Notes under the pieces: generated by a model
Told to the model about the DNA's origin: nothing
Database searches by the model: none
Seen by the model: only the letters and a program-made list of their open reading frames with translations
Part shown: positions 13,041-24,065 of the stretch, piece after piece
Numbering within the stretch: position 1 is the stretch's first letter
Layout of the letters: each line of letters opens with the position of its first letter
Position numbers and translations under genes: made by a program
From: Climacium dendroides
Taxonomy: Eukaryota; Streptophyta; Bryopsida; Hypnales; Climaciaceae
Assembly (NCBI GenBank): GCA_950106755.1
Contig: OX467089.1
Location: 21,805,345-21,869,344, forward strand
DNA length: 64,000 bases
Reading direction: 5' to 3'

Positions 13041-14083
13041 CTTCCAGACTTTAAAGAATGAAATCAAGCAGTTTATCTGATGATTTGCCACTCATAGAGC
13101 ATGCTATTGGCCAAGCAGCGCAACACAGACTTAAAATGAAACGACACGCAATTACGAGTATAAAGCACAAACTTTTACGATAGGCGACAAATGAATAAGA
13201 CGTTGTTAAGTTTGTTCCCGTCTTGTTTTATTCAAGCTAAAGTTCCCCTTCAAGAACTTTATAACAATATCAAAATCAACATAAATATGTTGTTATTTTT
13301 TATCAACATTCACATAGTAAACACATATATGTTAAAATGATCAATGTGATATTCAAATCAACAAATACGAGTTGACTTCTTATTAATTTGGACACCATTT
13401 TTTAGTAGTGTATTCTTCACATGGACATGGGGCTCTTACCTAAGGCCAAGTGACAACAGTTTTTAGTTGGGCATATTTGATGCTTCAGTCATATTCTACA
13501 CAAAAACATTGTGTGAACCCTTGCACAACATCAATAACTGTAAGGATTAAATATGAAACACATAGATGCAACAAACATCCACTAACCACAAAATAAATAA
13601 TACACATGTATCTAATAAATTTAAATTTTGAAAAAAACATTAACTTGACAAGCAATGCATACAAATATATCTCATGGATACGAATTGAAAATGCTAACTT
13701 AGTAAAAAAAGAAAGCACAATGATAATATTTAGAGGCACTATAAAAAGCAAGATTTCAAAAGCTCATGTATTAGCAAAAAAGGTTGCAATAAAATACTAT
13801 AAGCTTTTTGTTCTAAATTTTTTAACATAGCAGAAATTAAAAAGATTAGGGTGTTTGAAGTTAATCAAGCGTGATAAAAAAAAAAACTTACAAAATATCA
13901 CCATTTTCAAGTTTGGAACTTGATACTACGGCAAGGAGATTTCCATCATTGTTGTATGAAAGTGAAGTAACGCTAGTTGAAAATTTTGGTAACTACACAA
14001 TAAGAAAAAATAACTTGAGAATATTTATCTTAATAATTTAATGATTAAAAAAAAGATTCGATACTAATGAAATTGATATATGT
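13041..14083. repeat. Direct repeat, copy 1 (~1.04 kb)
   Basis: This block recurs at 20,284-21,326 with a constant offset of 7,243 bp and no indel; by eye I see only about five substitutions. It contains a CACTA-like right terminus (TTTTTTAGTAGTG ending at 13,410) and the last recognisable exon of the BUB3-like gene (13,892-13,992, minus). Homology starts near GCTTCCAG and stops inside the following intron. Near-identity means either a recent duplication or an assembly artefact. Confidence 0.93.
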
Positions 14084-15087
14084 GAGAATTTTTATCTCTT
14101 TATTTTGTTTATTTTTAAATTATTGTGTGAATGCGGTTAAATTTTGAAGGGATAATTTAAAATGAATGGAAATGAATTAAGTTTGTTGATTTTATTTTGA
14201 ATGAATGAAATTAGAACTAGTTAAGGTAGTTGGAGTTGGGAAGGTGTTCTCTCATGTCTTTTCAAATCTTGATTTTGGTATAAGTTTTCTTTTCTTTTCC
14301 TTGTTTTCTCTGTCTTGCATTCTTTGTTTTCATGTGCTATTGAGTGAATTTATTATTGTATCTTCTTGAGTGTTCATAGCTTGAGCTTAGGCTAATTAAT
14401 TTTGTGTGATCATTTGTGCTTTGCCGTGAGGGCAATTGTGTATGTGTTAATTAGTTAAATGTGATTGATATTTTTATAATTGTAAGTGAAGCTTGGAAAG
14501 TAATTGAAATTTATTAATCATTGTGAAGGGTATTTTTTTGTGTTATCACTTGTTATTTTTTTAGTGTTATTTGTGAAGGATAATGCAATTTTGTATAATT
14601 GAAGCCTTATTGTTAAGTGTTAATTGAAAGGAATTAATTTCTAAATTGATTCTTAATATCTTTGCTGAGAGAATTGGAGAGATAATTGATGGTTATTGAT
14701 TTAGAATGTAAAGAGAAATTTTGTAATTGCTTAAAATGAATTAATTGTTCATTTTTAGAGAGTTATATTGTGAGATTAATTATTGTAATCTTTGTAGTTT
14801 TTGTTGATATAATTGAGTGATATAAATAATTTTTCTAAGTGGAGAATTTAATTGTACTTTGTTGTGGAAGCAATTTAAGAGTGTCAATTTTTAATTAAGT
14901 CATTATAGTGTTTTGTAATTTAAAGAAAGAGCCGGTTGGCCAATTGATTAATAATAATTGATTCTTAAATATTTATTGCCAAGAGAATTTGTGAGGCAAA
15001 TTAATTACATAATCAATTAAGAATGAATGAAGAGAATTAAATTAATTTGAAGCATTATTGCCGAGAGGTTGTGAGAATAATAAACTA

Positions 15088-15134
<47 letters not shown>

Positions 15135-18103
15135 TGATACAAATATTGAATTACAACATGTGAAGATGAAGGAATTTTACCAGTCTTTTGGGACTGGTAG
15201 ACTTAGGTTTTATGATTTTAATGAAAAATAATTTTAAATATAAGTGATTGGGCCGGTTATAAAAAACTATTGATGAAACGACTATTGTTATGATAACTTG
15301 ATTTTAAACATAAGATATTATTGATTATTGAGTAGCTATGCTACTAAATCGCCTATTGAAAAAGTCATATTGAACATGTGACTATTGATTATGTAAATTG
15401 CTAAAAAATTTATTAGTGTTTAATATTTTCTTGTGTGGTTGAAATCGTAGTGAAGGCCAAGAGCTTTTGTTATGAATAGAATCCACATTTCACCCAATTG
15501 TGGATTTTGGCAATTTAGAAATTGCTAATGTTGTAGTGGTAGCATCTCACATGAAATTTCTTTAGTTTTGAACTTTGGAATTTCGAGTTAGAAGTTATTA
15601 TTAAAAACTATGAAATAGTTGTTATACCTGTGTGTAGTTTTTGTATTCCCATTTAAGTCAAGTTGTTGCAAGTATATTCTCAATTTCTAATTCACTATAG
15701 ATTGTTGATACATTTCTTTGTATGCATTTTACCTTGTGGTTGTACAATTTTAAATTTAAATGTAATGTTATCTTTTTGTATGTGTTAAGTTGACAATTGT
15801 CAAGTGACTATCAATTGACTACTTGTCAAAAGTGACTATTGAAAAATGACCATTACTAAATGACAATTGAAAATGAATATTATGGCTATTGTTTTGCGAC
15901 TATTGAAAAATGACAATTGAATTCAACTATCGATCTTTATTTATAAACTTTGACATTGTTTGAAAAGATAGATTCACGGACATAGTGGGATAAAACCTAG
16001 AAATTGCTAATTGACGGACTACTAGTGTAAGGAAAGTAGAAGAGAGCCACTTTATTCCAACTCCTACTAACATAACTCATTAAGACAAATAATATGTTTG
16101 AATCCTAAAAGAAAGAGAGAATTGACTTACAAAGTGACATTAGCTAATTAAAACACTAAGCTAATTTGAGCTTTCCCCTTCAAACGAACCTTTTTGGAAT
16201 TGCCTTGGTTTTGTCTTAAAAAAACTATACTACAATATATTAATCCTATTTAATTTTAATTTTATCAATATAAACAATGCATAATATTGCAAGTCTAATG
16301 ATTTAAATTATTTTATTCAATGTTTTAGAAAATCACTTATCTTTGGTGGAGTTATTGAACATGTTGTAATATTATCAATGAAAATATCTTGTATACAAAC
16401 TTCAAACTCTTAACATCCCAAATATTGGCGCAACCACCAGAACAACATGTTGCAAACAAATCGTCTCTGCAACAATGCCCAATATCCAACAACTTTCTTA
16501 AAACTAATGGCTCATGCCTTGAAGGTTGGAAAATTCAATGAGATTAAAAATAAAGTAAAATTCAAATTTCTATAAAGATGATGATCATGATACTAATGAT
16601 AATAAAATGCATAAAATAAAATATGATATTTAAACATGATGACTTACATTGGATTAAAGACAATATCATTCACTGAATATGTTGTATTTTGTCCATCCTC
16701 ACACTGAAACCTAAGTTTACATTCATATGCAATACAACCAAAATAATATGAAAATTTATAAGATAAACAATTTCATCCCTATCAATTCATTTAAAAAAAT
16801 GAATGAATGATTAAACCTTTAGATCTAATGAAAGAAAAAAAACTTACTTTTGTGCTTGCCGACGAAGCCCATCAAATAAATCCAAAGCAATGTAGCCATC
16901 CAAAGAGCCAAGAATGTAACCTAATTAAATACGATTTTTTCAAAATTAGCAATTAACCACTTCAAAACCATCAAATTGGTCAAAGTTATCGTATCCTAAA
17001 TACAAGAAACTTTAGACTTTGAGTTAAATTTTTTTTCAAATCAACCCATAAATCTTAAGTGATAGAAAAAAAAATCAAAACATTAAAGTAAGATACCATT
17101 GATTGCAATTAAATTTAAAGAAAGTAAAATATATTTGTACCGTTTGGATAACAAGTAATACAACAAGTTTTGGACTTCAAAGGCGATTTACGAATATCTT
17201 CAGGTTGGCTAAAATTTCGCAAATCAAGTATTGTAATTTTTTAATCTTTAGTAGCTGTAACAACTTCGTCTCCGATGATTGATATATTGAACACTCCTTC
17301 TTTTAGCTTATGTGTAGAAATCCTTGAAGCTGACATTTTAAGATCCCAAATGCGCACTGCCTTATCCCGGCTTCCAGTTACTATAACATCTGTAATGATC
17401 CAAATACAAATACACATCTTAAGATTGAAAAGCAAAATAATATAATTCAATTTCAATATCACATTTCAAGAATCTTATAAACAACAAAATGCATCATACT
17501 TACTATGTTGATGTGCATACTCCACACAACTCACGGCAGCTTCATGGGTTCCCACAAATTCTATTTTAGTTGTAAGGACATTACATCTACAAGGCAAAAA
17601 ATTGCAACAGTGTTATAAATCTGAAACAATTCTACATTAAAAAAATAAACTTTAAAAATACAACTAATAACTATAACAATGAATGCAAATAATAACCTCA
17701 AATTTTTATCAATTAAAAATAATTTTTAAAGAAAAAATTAAAAACCTTACAATAGAATCATCCAAGATTTAATAATACACATTCTAATGTATAAACTATC
17801 ATTTTAAAATAGTTTGAAATAAAAAAAGTCAAAAATATATGTACTATTGTACCTATAGAGACTTTTGTTAAGCGAGTCTGTAAAACAATGCTCATTCCCA
17901 TGTCCAAAACAACAATCAAGCACAAACGCCAGATGCTCAATATTCACCCTTAGATCATGATTAAAAACATCAAAAATGCACACGTCATCGTCCCAAGAAG
18001 AAATAAGTAATTGATTGTCGTAATTCGAAAAGCGAATGTTGAAGATACTTTGAGAAAAAAAGTGAGGAAGTTTCCATTGCTCCACCGACAATAATTCTTC
18101 CAT
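13892..18103 (-). pseudogene. BUB3-like: BUB3-like WD40 spindle-checkpoint protein, in-frame stop
   Basis: BUB3 is a seven-bladed WD40 protein that carries checkpoint kinases to unattached kinetochores. Seven minus-strand exons join with matching phase: 18103-17853, 17586-17504, 17389-17141, 16920-16848, 16710-16648, 16466-16397 and 13992-13892. The order of family landmarks is right: NIRFSN...[82 protein letters not shown], then SVTSLSYNNDGNLLAVVSSS. About 296 codons are seen against ~330-340 for the family; the C-terminal exon is not clearly found. Codon 161, just before KITILDLRN, is TAA (17,241-17,243). Intron 6 (~2.4 kb) is swollen and holds a (TA)n tract, while the other introns are 113-266 bp. 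It is divergent from canonical plant BUB3, so it is probably a decaying paralogue. The start is the ATG at 18,103; an acceptor-like TTTGTAG just upstream hints at a 5' UTR exon. Confidence 0.85.
13993..16396. other. Expanded intron 6 of the BUB3-like gene, AT-rich
   Basis: This 2.4-kb interval separates the sixth and seventh BUB3-like exons. It leaves the repeated 1.04-kb block at 14,083 and then runs through TTAATTG-rich sequence and a (TA)n tract (15,091-15,130), with recurring GACTATTGA motifs near 15.3-15.9 kb. I see no coding frame. An inserted repeat or solo LTR would explain its size, but I could not fix its ends. Confidence 0.5.
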
Positions 18104-18139
18104 GATTGTCCTTTTGAAATCTTCTCCTACAAACACAAT

Positions 18140-18833
18140 TAACCCTTAAAGGATAGATCTATAACCACTATTTTCAAACCTCCTTGCTCATCACTCAATT
18201 TATTGCCATTCTTGACTTAGATTTGTATGAAAAAAATTATATTTATTTTTCAGAGATGAAATCACATGTCTTCTCCACTCCCAAAAAATTTGAGATTTTT
18301 TTGAAGAAAAATACTTTTCATAAGAATCTTTGAAGAAAAAGTGAAGAAAAAATCACATCAAATAAAAAATTATTCCAAAAAATCTGAAAATCATTACATT
18401 ACAGTGGCAAACATCATGATGCAAAATCATTTTTCATATATTTTCTATAATTAAAATTCAATAGGCATTGAAAAGACATCCAAATTGCAATAAAATACTT
18501 AATATTGCGAATTTTTTCAAAATTCAAGCTGATAATTTTTATGATCTCTACTACACCCCTCACCACTTAAAAATATAAATTTGTTAAACTTAGCATGTCA
18601 AGATGCCAAATTTATATCAAATGATATCCATAAAACATCGAGAGCACATCAAGATAGTAGAAAGACCTCCAATTCAAACCATTCTTCATGCAAATGTATG
18701 TTCAAAATCCATCACCTCTTACTACAAGTATCGCAAGAAATATACTTTGAGGAAATAAACTCACTTACATAGCCAAAATTTCAAAACGTATCTTACAAAT
18801 GGAGTTCATGGTCCACCATGAGTAGTTAATCTC
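18140..18833. other. AT-rich sequence upstream of the BUB3-like gene
   Basis: This is the 5' side of the minus-strand gene, with no clear TATA box or leader. The part at 18,235-18,430 resembles 43,710-43,890: both have ATTTATTT...AGAGATGAAAT-ACATGTCTT followed by poly-A/T and AAAAAATCTGAAA. It is therefore a copy of a dispersed non-coding repeat. Confidence 0.5.
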
Positions 18834-19920
18834 CTAGAGGCACTTTGCTTTTCTTGTCACTTTAATAGCTGTCAATATCATCAACTCATGTGCATCACCC
18901 ACACTATCCCAACGAGCAAACCAATATACAGACTCCCATCTGTATAAATTGGGAGGTTTCCTCAGATGCTCTTTGAGATAGCTTTTAATTCTGTCAAATA
19001 TAAAGTATTTAATTGTTTCCTGTGAGTTTTCTATATCTGTAAAAGCTAATTGCACCATTTTCGGTAATTTTGGTATCTCACCCGATGCGTTTAACAACAC
19101 CCTAGTTTTCCCTCTTGGTCCTTCTAGATACAAGGCTAAACCGTGAGATAATGGGCTCCTTTGCCTGGTAAACTCAGGTTTGGTGTATTAAAGGCCGCTC
19201 CTAGTGATGCTGCTGTCCATGCCCCCCACCATACATCTTACAAGTGAATCAAAGCCCTCTCCGATTTTTGTAACTAAAATTTTCATTCAAAAGGATTTGT
19301 AGCAAAAAAACTCTAGGAAGCTATATCATTCACCTTCTTCGACACCACTTGAGCTTCCTCAACTTTTTTGGATTCTTGATATTGATTTTGCTACAAAATA
19401 TTTTCTTTGTTCATGCTACCCGACATTAGCTTCCTTCGTGTCTTGTGAGATTTTTGATTTACCTCGGATCCAAATTCTACCGTCAAAGGCGGAAATTCAA
19501 CGTCCGATAGTCCTTCTCTTAAGAAAGGGTTGAATTCCCAGGACTATTGCTTCAAATTTTGCTTGTCCGGGATCTAATGTGCCTATTCCTTCTGGATTTA
19601 GAGTATTTCTTGTATTTTACCGAGTCTAAACTGAGTCTATGTCTTTAACTTTCTTCGATGATTTGTTGTTCCTGCCGCATCTCCCTGTGGTCTAAGTGTT
19701 TTGAGAGTGGTTGTGTGCTCTCCTTCTCCAACTCGTCTTTTTGCTCCAATATTTTTCGAGCTGATCGGATCAGCTGCTTAATGATACGCGGCTCTAAGTT
19801 ACTTTGAGCTACCTACATGTTGTCTGCCTCATCTTTCATTTTAACATCATGATTAGCCTTAGGCCTCAGCTTTCGCCTGAGCAACTCGAATACTCGATCT
19901 AGGCTTGTGTCTCCTGATGT
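18834..19920 (-). pseudogene. Degraded coding remnant, probably mobile-element derived
   Basis: The minus strand keeps an open frame of 99 codons (19,133-18,834) with a plausible globular stretch containing YFIFDRIKSYLKEHLRKPPN. Around 19,900-19,640 a second frame encodes a charged coiled-coil segment containing RIIKQLIRSARKILEQ, interrupted by several stops. GC is higher than in the surrounding DNA. I do not recognise the family. Its position between the BUB3-like gene and the second copy of the direct repeat suggests an insertion that has since decayed. Confidence 0.4.
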
Positions 19921-20283
19921 TTAATCAGCTGTTTTCAAATGCCCTAATTTGGTTATCCATTGGATCTTGAATTTGATGGTCTTGTCCACTTGGTCTCAAC
20001 TCCTTTTTTTGTGACGGTTTTTTCGGGTGACTACTGTAAATCCGTCGTAAGTGATAAACGGGTCGCCCATCTTCTATTCCTGTTCAGTTTTGTGTTTCGA
20101 AGCTGTTGTGTCTTTCAGACCCGTGTGTTGATCCTTCGACATTCTGGTCTTGTGGTCTGTTGGTGACTAAGTCTTGTCCGTTTCCTTGGGCACTAATTTG
20201 TATTTTTTTTTCGAATTCAGCTTGAGCTCAAAGTCCTCACTCCATTTACCTTTATCATTCTACGGACACTTCTTCGTTAGATG

Positions 20284-21326
20284 CTTTCAGACTTTAAAGA
20301 ATAAAATCAAGCAGTTTATCTGATGATTTGCCACTCATAGAGCATGCTATTGGCCAAGCAGCGCAACACAGACTTAAAATGAAATGACACGCAATTACGA
20401 GTATAAAGCACAAACTTTTACGATAGGCGACAAATGAATAAGACGTTGTTAAGTTTGTTCCCGTCTTGTTTTATTCAAGCTAAAGTTCCCCTTCAAGAAC
20501 TTTATAACAATATCAAAATCAACATAAATATGTTGTTATTTTTTATCAACATTCACATAGTAAACACATATATGTTAAAATGATCAATGTGATATTCAAA
20601 TCAACAAATACGAGTTGACTTCTTATTAATTTGGACACCATTTTTTAGTAGTGTATTCTTCACATGGACATGGGGCTCTTACCTAAGGCCAAGTGACAAC
20701 AGTTTTTAGTTGGGCATATTTGATGCTTCAGTCATATTCTACACAAAAACATTGTGTGAACCCTTGCACAACATCAATAACTGTAAGGATTAAATATGAA
20801 ACACATAGATGCAACAAACATCCACTAACCACAAAATAAATAATACACATGTATCTAATAAATTTAAATTTTGAAAAAAACATTAACTTGACAAGCAATG
20901 CATACAAATATATCTCATGGATACGAATTGAAAATGCTAACTTAGTAAAAAAAGAAAGCACAATGATAATATTTAGAGGCACTATAAAAAGCAAGATTTC
21001 AAAAGCTCATGTATTAGCAAAAAAGGTTGCAATAAAATACTATAAGCTTTTTGTTCTAAATTTTTTAACATAGCAGAAATTAAAAAGATTAGGGTGTTTG
21101 AAGTTAATCAAGCGTGATAAAAAAAAAAACTTACAAAATATCACCATTTTCAAGTTTGGAACTTGATACTACGGCAAGGAGATTTCCATCATTGTTGTAT
21201 GAAAGTGAAGTAACGCTAGTTGAAAATTTTGGTAACTACACAATAAGAAAAAATAACTTGAGAATATTTATCTTAATAATTTAATGATTAAAAAAAAGAT
21301 TCGATATTAATAAAATTGATATATTA
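20284..21326. repeat. Direct repeat, copy 2 (~1.04 kb)
   Basis: Second copy of 13,041-14,083, same orientation, 7,243 bp away. It ends 15 bp before a CACTA-type element inserted at 21,342. It carries the same CACTA-like right terminus (TAGTG ending at 20,653) and an orphan copy of the BUB3-like terminal exon. See copy 1 for details. Confidence 0.93.
21135..21235 (-). pseudogene. Orphan BUB3-like exon inside direct repeat copy 2
   Basis: This 101-bp block matches the exon at 13,892-13,992 and keeps both splice borders (acceptor TAG, donor GTAAGT on the minus strand). It encodes the WD40 segment SVTSLSYNNDGNLLAVVSSS. No upstream BUB3-like exons follow at higher coordinates; CACTA elements lie there instead. 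It is a duplicated fragment, or the stump of a second gene copy broken by transposons. Confidence 0.85.
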
Positions 21327-21341
21327 ACGTACTTTAGCAAA

Positions 21342-22550
21342 CACTACTAGAAACCTGTGACTAGAACAACAAAAATTCGACAGTTTTCTATTGTTTTGGA
21401 TAGTAGCGGACATGCTTTAACAAGTTCAACAAAATTTTGTGAAGACACTGACAAATTTCTGTTGATTGGGGCACTCCAAAAAAATTTGGGGCCAAATCAA
21501 CTAAAATTTAAAAGATTTTATAAACAAACATCAAAGATTCAACATTTTATTGTAAGTACTTCTGATTTTAAAAATTGCAATTGGTATGCCATTTATCTTT
21601 GAGATGGTGAAGAGGAGAAGCCAAACACTTTATATAAGTCGGGTGGTAGGAAGTTGGGCAACACATATGGGATATGTGAAGTAAGAACTCAACCTCTCAT
21701 AATTGTAATTAAATTCAGATTTCAGACCTGATTTAAGCATAGTAAACTAATTTTTTTCTTAAAACTTTGAACTAAGTTAATGTAGACAATCAATATATAT
21801 ATCTTTCATTTGCAAAAATCTGTTTGGGATTTAAAGCTTCCAATCAAAAGTTATCAACAATTTTAAACAGGGTGGGTTTCGAAATTGTCAAAGAAATTGT
21901 ACCTCCCAACCCCTCTCTAAATTTGTTGATAACTTTTGATAGGAAGCTTGAAATCCCAAACGGATTTTTGAAAATGAAAGATAGATTGATTGTCTACATT
22001 AATTTAGTTCAAAGTTTTAAGAAAAATAGTGTACTATGCCTAAATTAGGTCTGAAATCTGAATTTAACTACAATTCCTACTTTTTATGAACTTATTACTA
22101 TGAGCGGTTGTCTGAGTTCTTATTGTACATATTCCAGATGTGTTGCCCAACATCCTACTACCCCACTTCTATAAAGTGTTTGGCTTCTCCGCCCTACCTT
22201 AATAGAGGTAAGTGTCCTTCAAACCACATAGGTTGATGACATTGGGTTCTTTAGAATAAATGAATGAAAAAAAATTTGACCATTTTTTAATTTTTTACTA
22301 AAATGTTTTTGTTGAGTTGGCAGTCCTAATTTTTGTTGAGTTAACAGTTCAGTTTTTGCTAACGTGGCATTTAAAACTGTTGACATGGCAATTTTCTTTT
22401 TCTTTTGAAAGAATTCAGTGTCCAAATCAACAAGTTGGAACAACAGATTTTAGTTAAATTTTGACCGAAATAACGCAACCGAAACAACTGAAATGAACAA
22501 CAGATTTGAGCTGGATTTTTGTTATTTCAGTCATGCATTTTCTACTAGTA
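21342..22550. mobile_element. 1.2-kb non-autonomous CACTA-like element with giant hairpin
   Basis: Left end CACTACTAGAAACC; right end CATTTTCTACTAGTA, which would be the inverted terminus with the last base mutated. The flanks are AAA on both sides (21,339-21,341 and 22,551-22,553), consistent with a 3-bp duplication. The interior is an imperfect palindrome: left arm 21,603-21,876, right arm 21,905-22,199, loop ~28 bp. Matching landmarks are CTTCCAATCAAAAGTTATCA against TGATAACTTTTGATAGGAAG, TCAGATTTCAGACCT against AGGTCTGAAATCTGA, and AAACACTTTATA against TATAAAGTGTTT. It carries no coding capacity. The short frames inside are products of the palindrome. Confidence 0.8.
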
Positions 22551-23773
22551 AAATGACACGTTGAAAGGAATATCTGCAAGAGTAATGGCTTTGAAAAAGT
22601 GGAGGTCAAACGTATATGATGGACAATGGTGTGATGGGCCTATACAAAAAATAACAACATTTTTCTACTGGAAAAGAAATCGAAACATGAGGGTATCAAT
22701 GTTTCCTTTCATGGGTTGGAGGCTTTTTGCACTTCAATCTGCTAAGAAGGGAAAGAACTACTTCCCTTTGTAGGATCACAGTACACTCTAGCAGAGTATA
22801 AAACATTAAAATTTTGAAGAAGGGACGGCTTTGCATGAAGTCGTATGTGATGCAAGTTGAGCCGAACTTGTATATAGATAGAGATGTAGTAAAGGAAAAT
22901 TTAGCCGGCTTTATTAATAATTCTATAAGTTGAGAGGAGTTAGGAAATGTCATGTGGGAGTTCACGTGTTATCCAAATCATAAAACAACTTGGAGTGGGG
23001 ATATGTAATGACGTTAGTGTCAAGAAACATTGTGGCTGAAGAAGAACACTATACATATTATTATGTCAATTGAAATTCGTACTTTCAAATGACTAGGAAC
23101 TTTTAATTTTTTTGAAAAACTGTAATCAGTCACATTTCATGGTCAATCATATCTTTTAGTTAGAAATATTATTAAGGCCAATCATCTTTTGTGGAATATA
23201 ATGGTATAATGCCAGAAAATGCCAATAGTTGGCATGTATTTTAGCAAAAGAGACCATCAGAATATAAATATGTATTCGCCTCATAGAAAGCTGAAATGAG
23301 AATTATTTTCAGTGAAATTCGAGCATAGAATTAAGTAAACAAATTTGAAATTGTTGCCAATTAATGAAAAGTGAGATTGACAATCATTTTTTTGAAGTAA
23401 TAAATTCTATTTGGAGATTTAATTGAATTGTTGATGATGAGTATCTAATAGTATGAAACGCAATTATGTTACTATAATCACGTTCAAGAAGTTTACATGT
23501 TTCAATGATGAATTTCATAATAAACTTATATGTGCATGTGGTACACATGACCCAATGTAGGATGACTATGCTCCTGTGGACCTCTTGTTGCATAAACAAA
23601 GAAGTTTTTGAGAAGAGCATGTTTAACAAGACCCCTTTTCAAATGTATGAGAAGTAAATATGCTTCGTATGGTGACACAATGCTTTAACAAGTATGACAT
23701 CATACAAGTCAGTAAAGAAGGAACATAGAATATTATAACTGACTTAGTTGAAGATACAACAACTAAAGTTGTT
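22551..23773 (+). other. 5' part of the decayed CACTA element, poorly resolved
   Basis: This sequence lies just before the transposase-like frames. A 70-codon open stretch at 22,561-22,773 and several stop-broken pieces up to 23,770 may be the element's N-terminal coding region, but I see no diagnostic motif. It is mostly AT-rich and unassigned. Confidence 0.4.
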
Positions 23774-24065
23774 ATGAAAATGAATAGTTTATTAGATTCA
23801 TACAATAACAGTATTGATGATGCAGTGGATGTCAACAATGATCGGATGGAAGGAGAAGGGACTTCAACCAACATAGAGGATGTAGTTGGCATGGACATGA
23901 ATGCCCTTTTGCAAGAAGCACAAACTTCGTTTTACGTAGAAAGTAATTTCAACCATTTGATGTCGATACTCATGTTGCTAGTAAGTTGCACTACTCATGG
24001 CATCCCTAACAGCTTTGTTGACGAGTTGTTAAGGTTGTTGACGGAGACAATATTATCAAAGAACG

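Noticed and set aside
12651..13410. A complete CACTA element from CACTAATCAAGAAAAG (12,651) to TAGTG (13,410)
   Set aside because: The right terminus looks real, but the proposed left end is a weak match and no 3-bp duplication was found.
13485..13830. Overlapping 88- and 74-codon frames present in both repeat copies
   Set aside because: They are identical only because the DNA is duplicated; composition is AT-driven and no motif is visible.
13041..21326. The 1.04-kb direct repeats as LTRs of a retrotransposon
   Set aside because: They contain a gene exon and a CACTA terminus, lack TG...CA ends, and the interval holds an intron-containing gene and no gag-pol.
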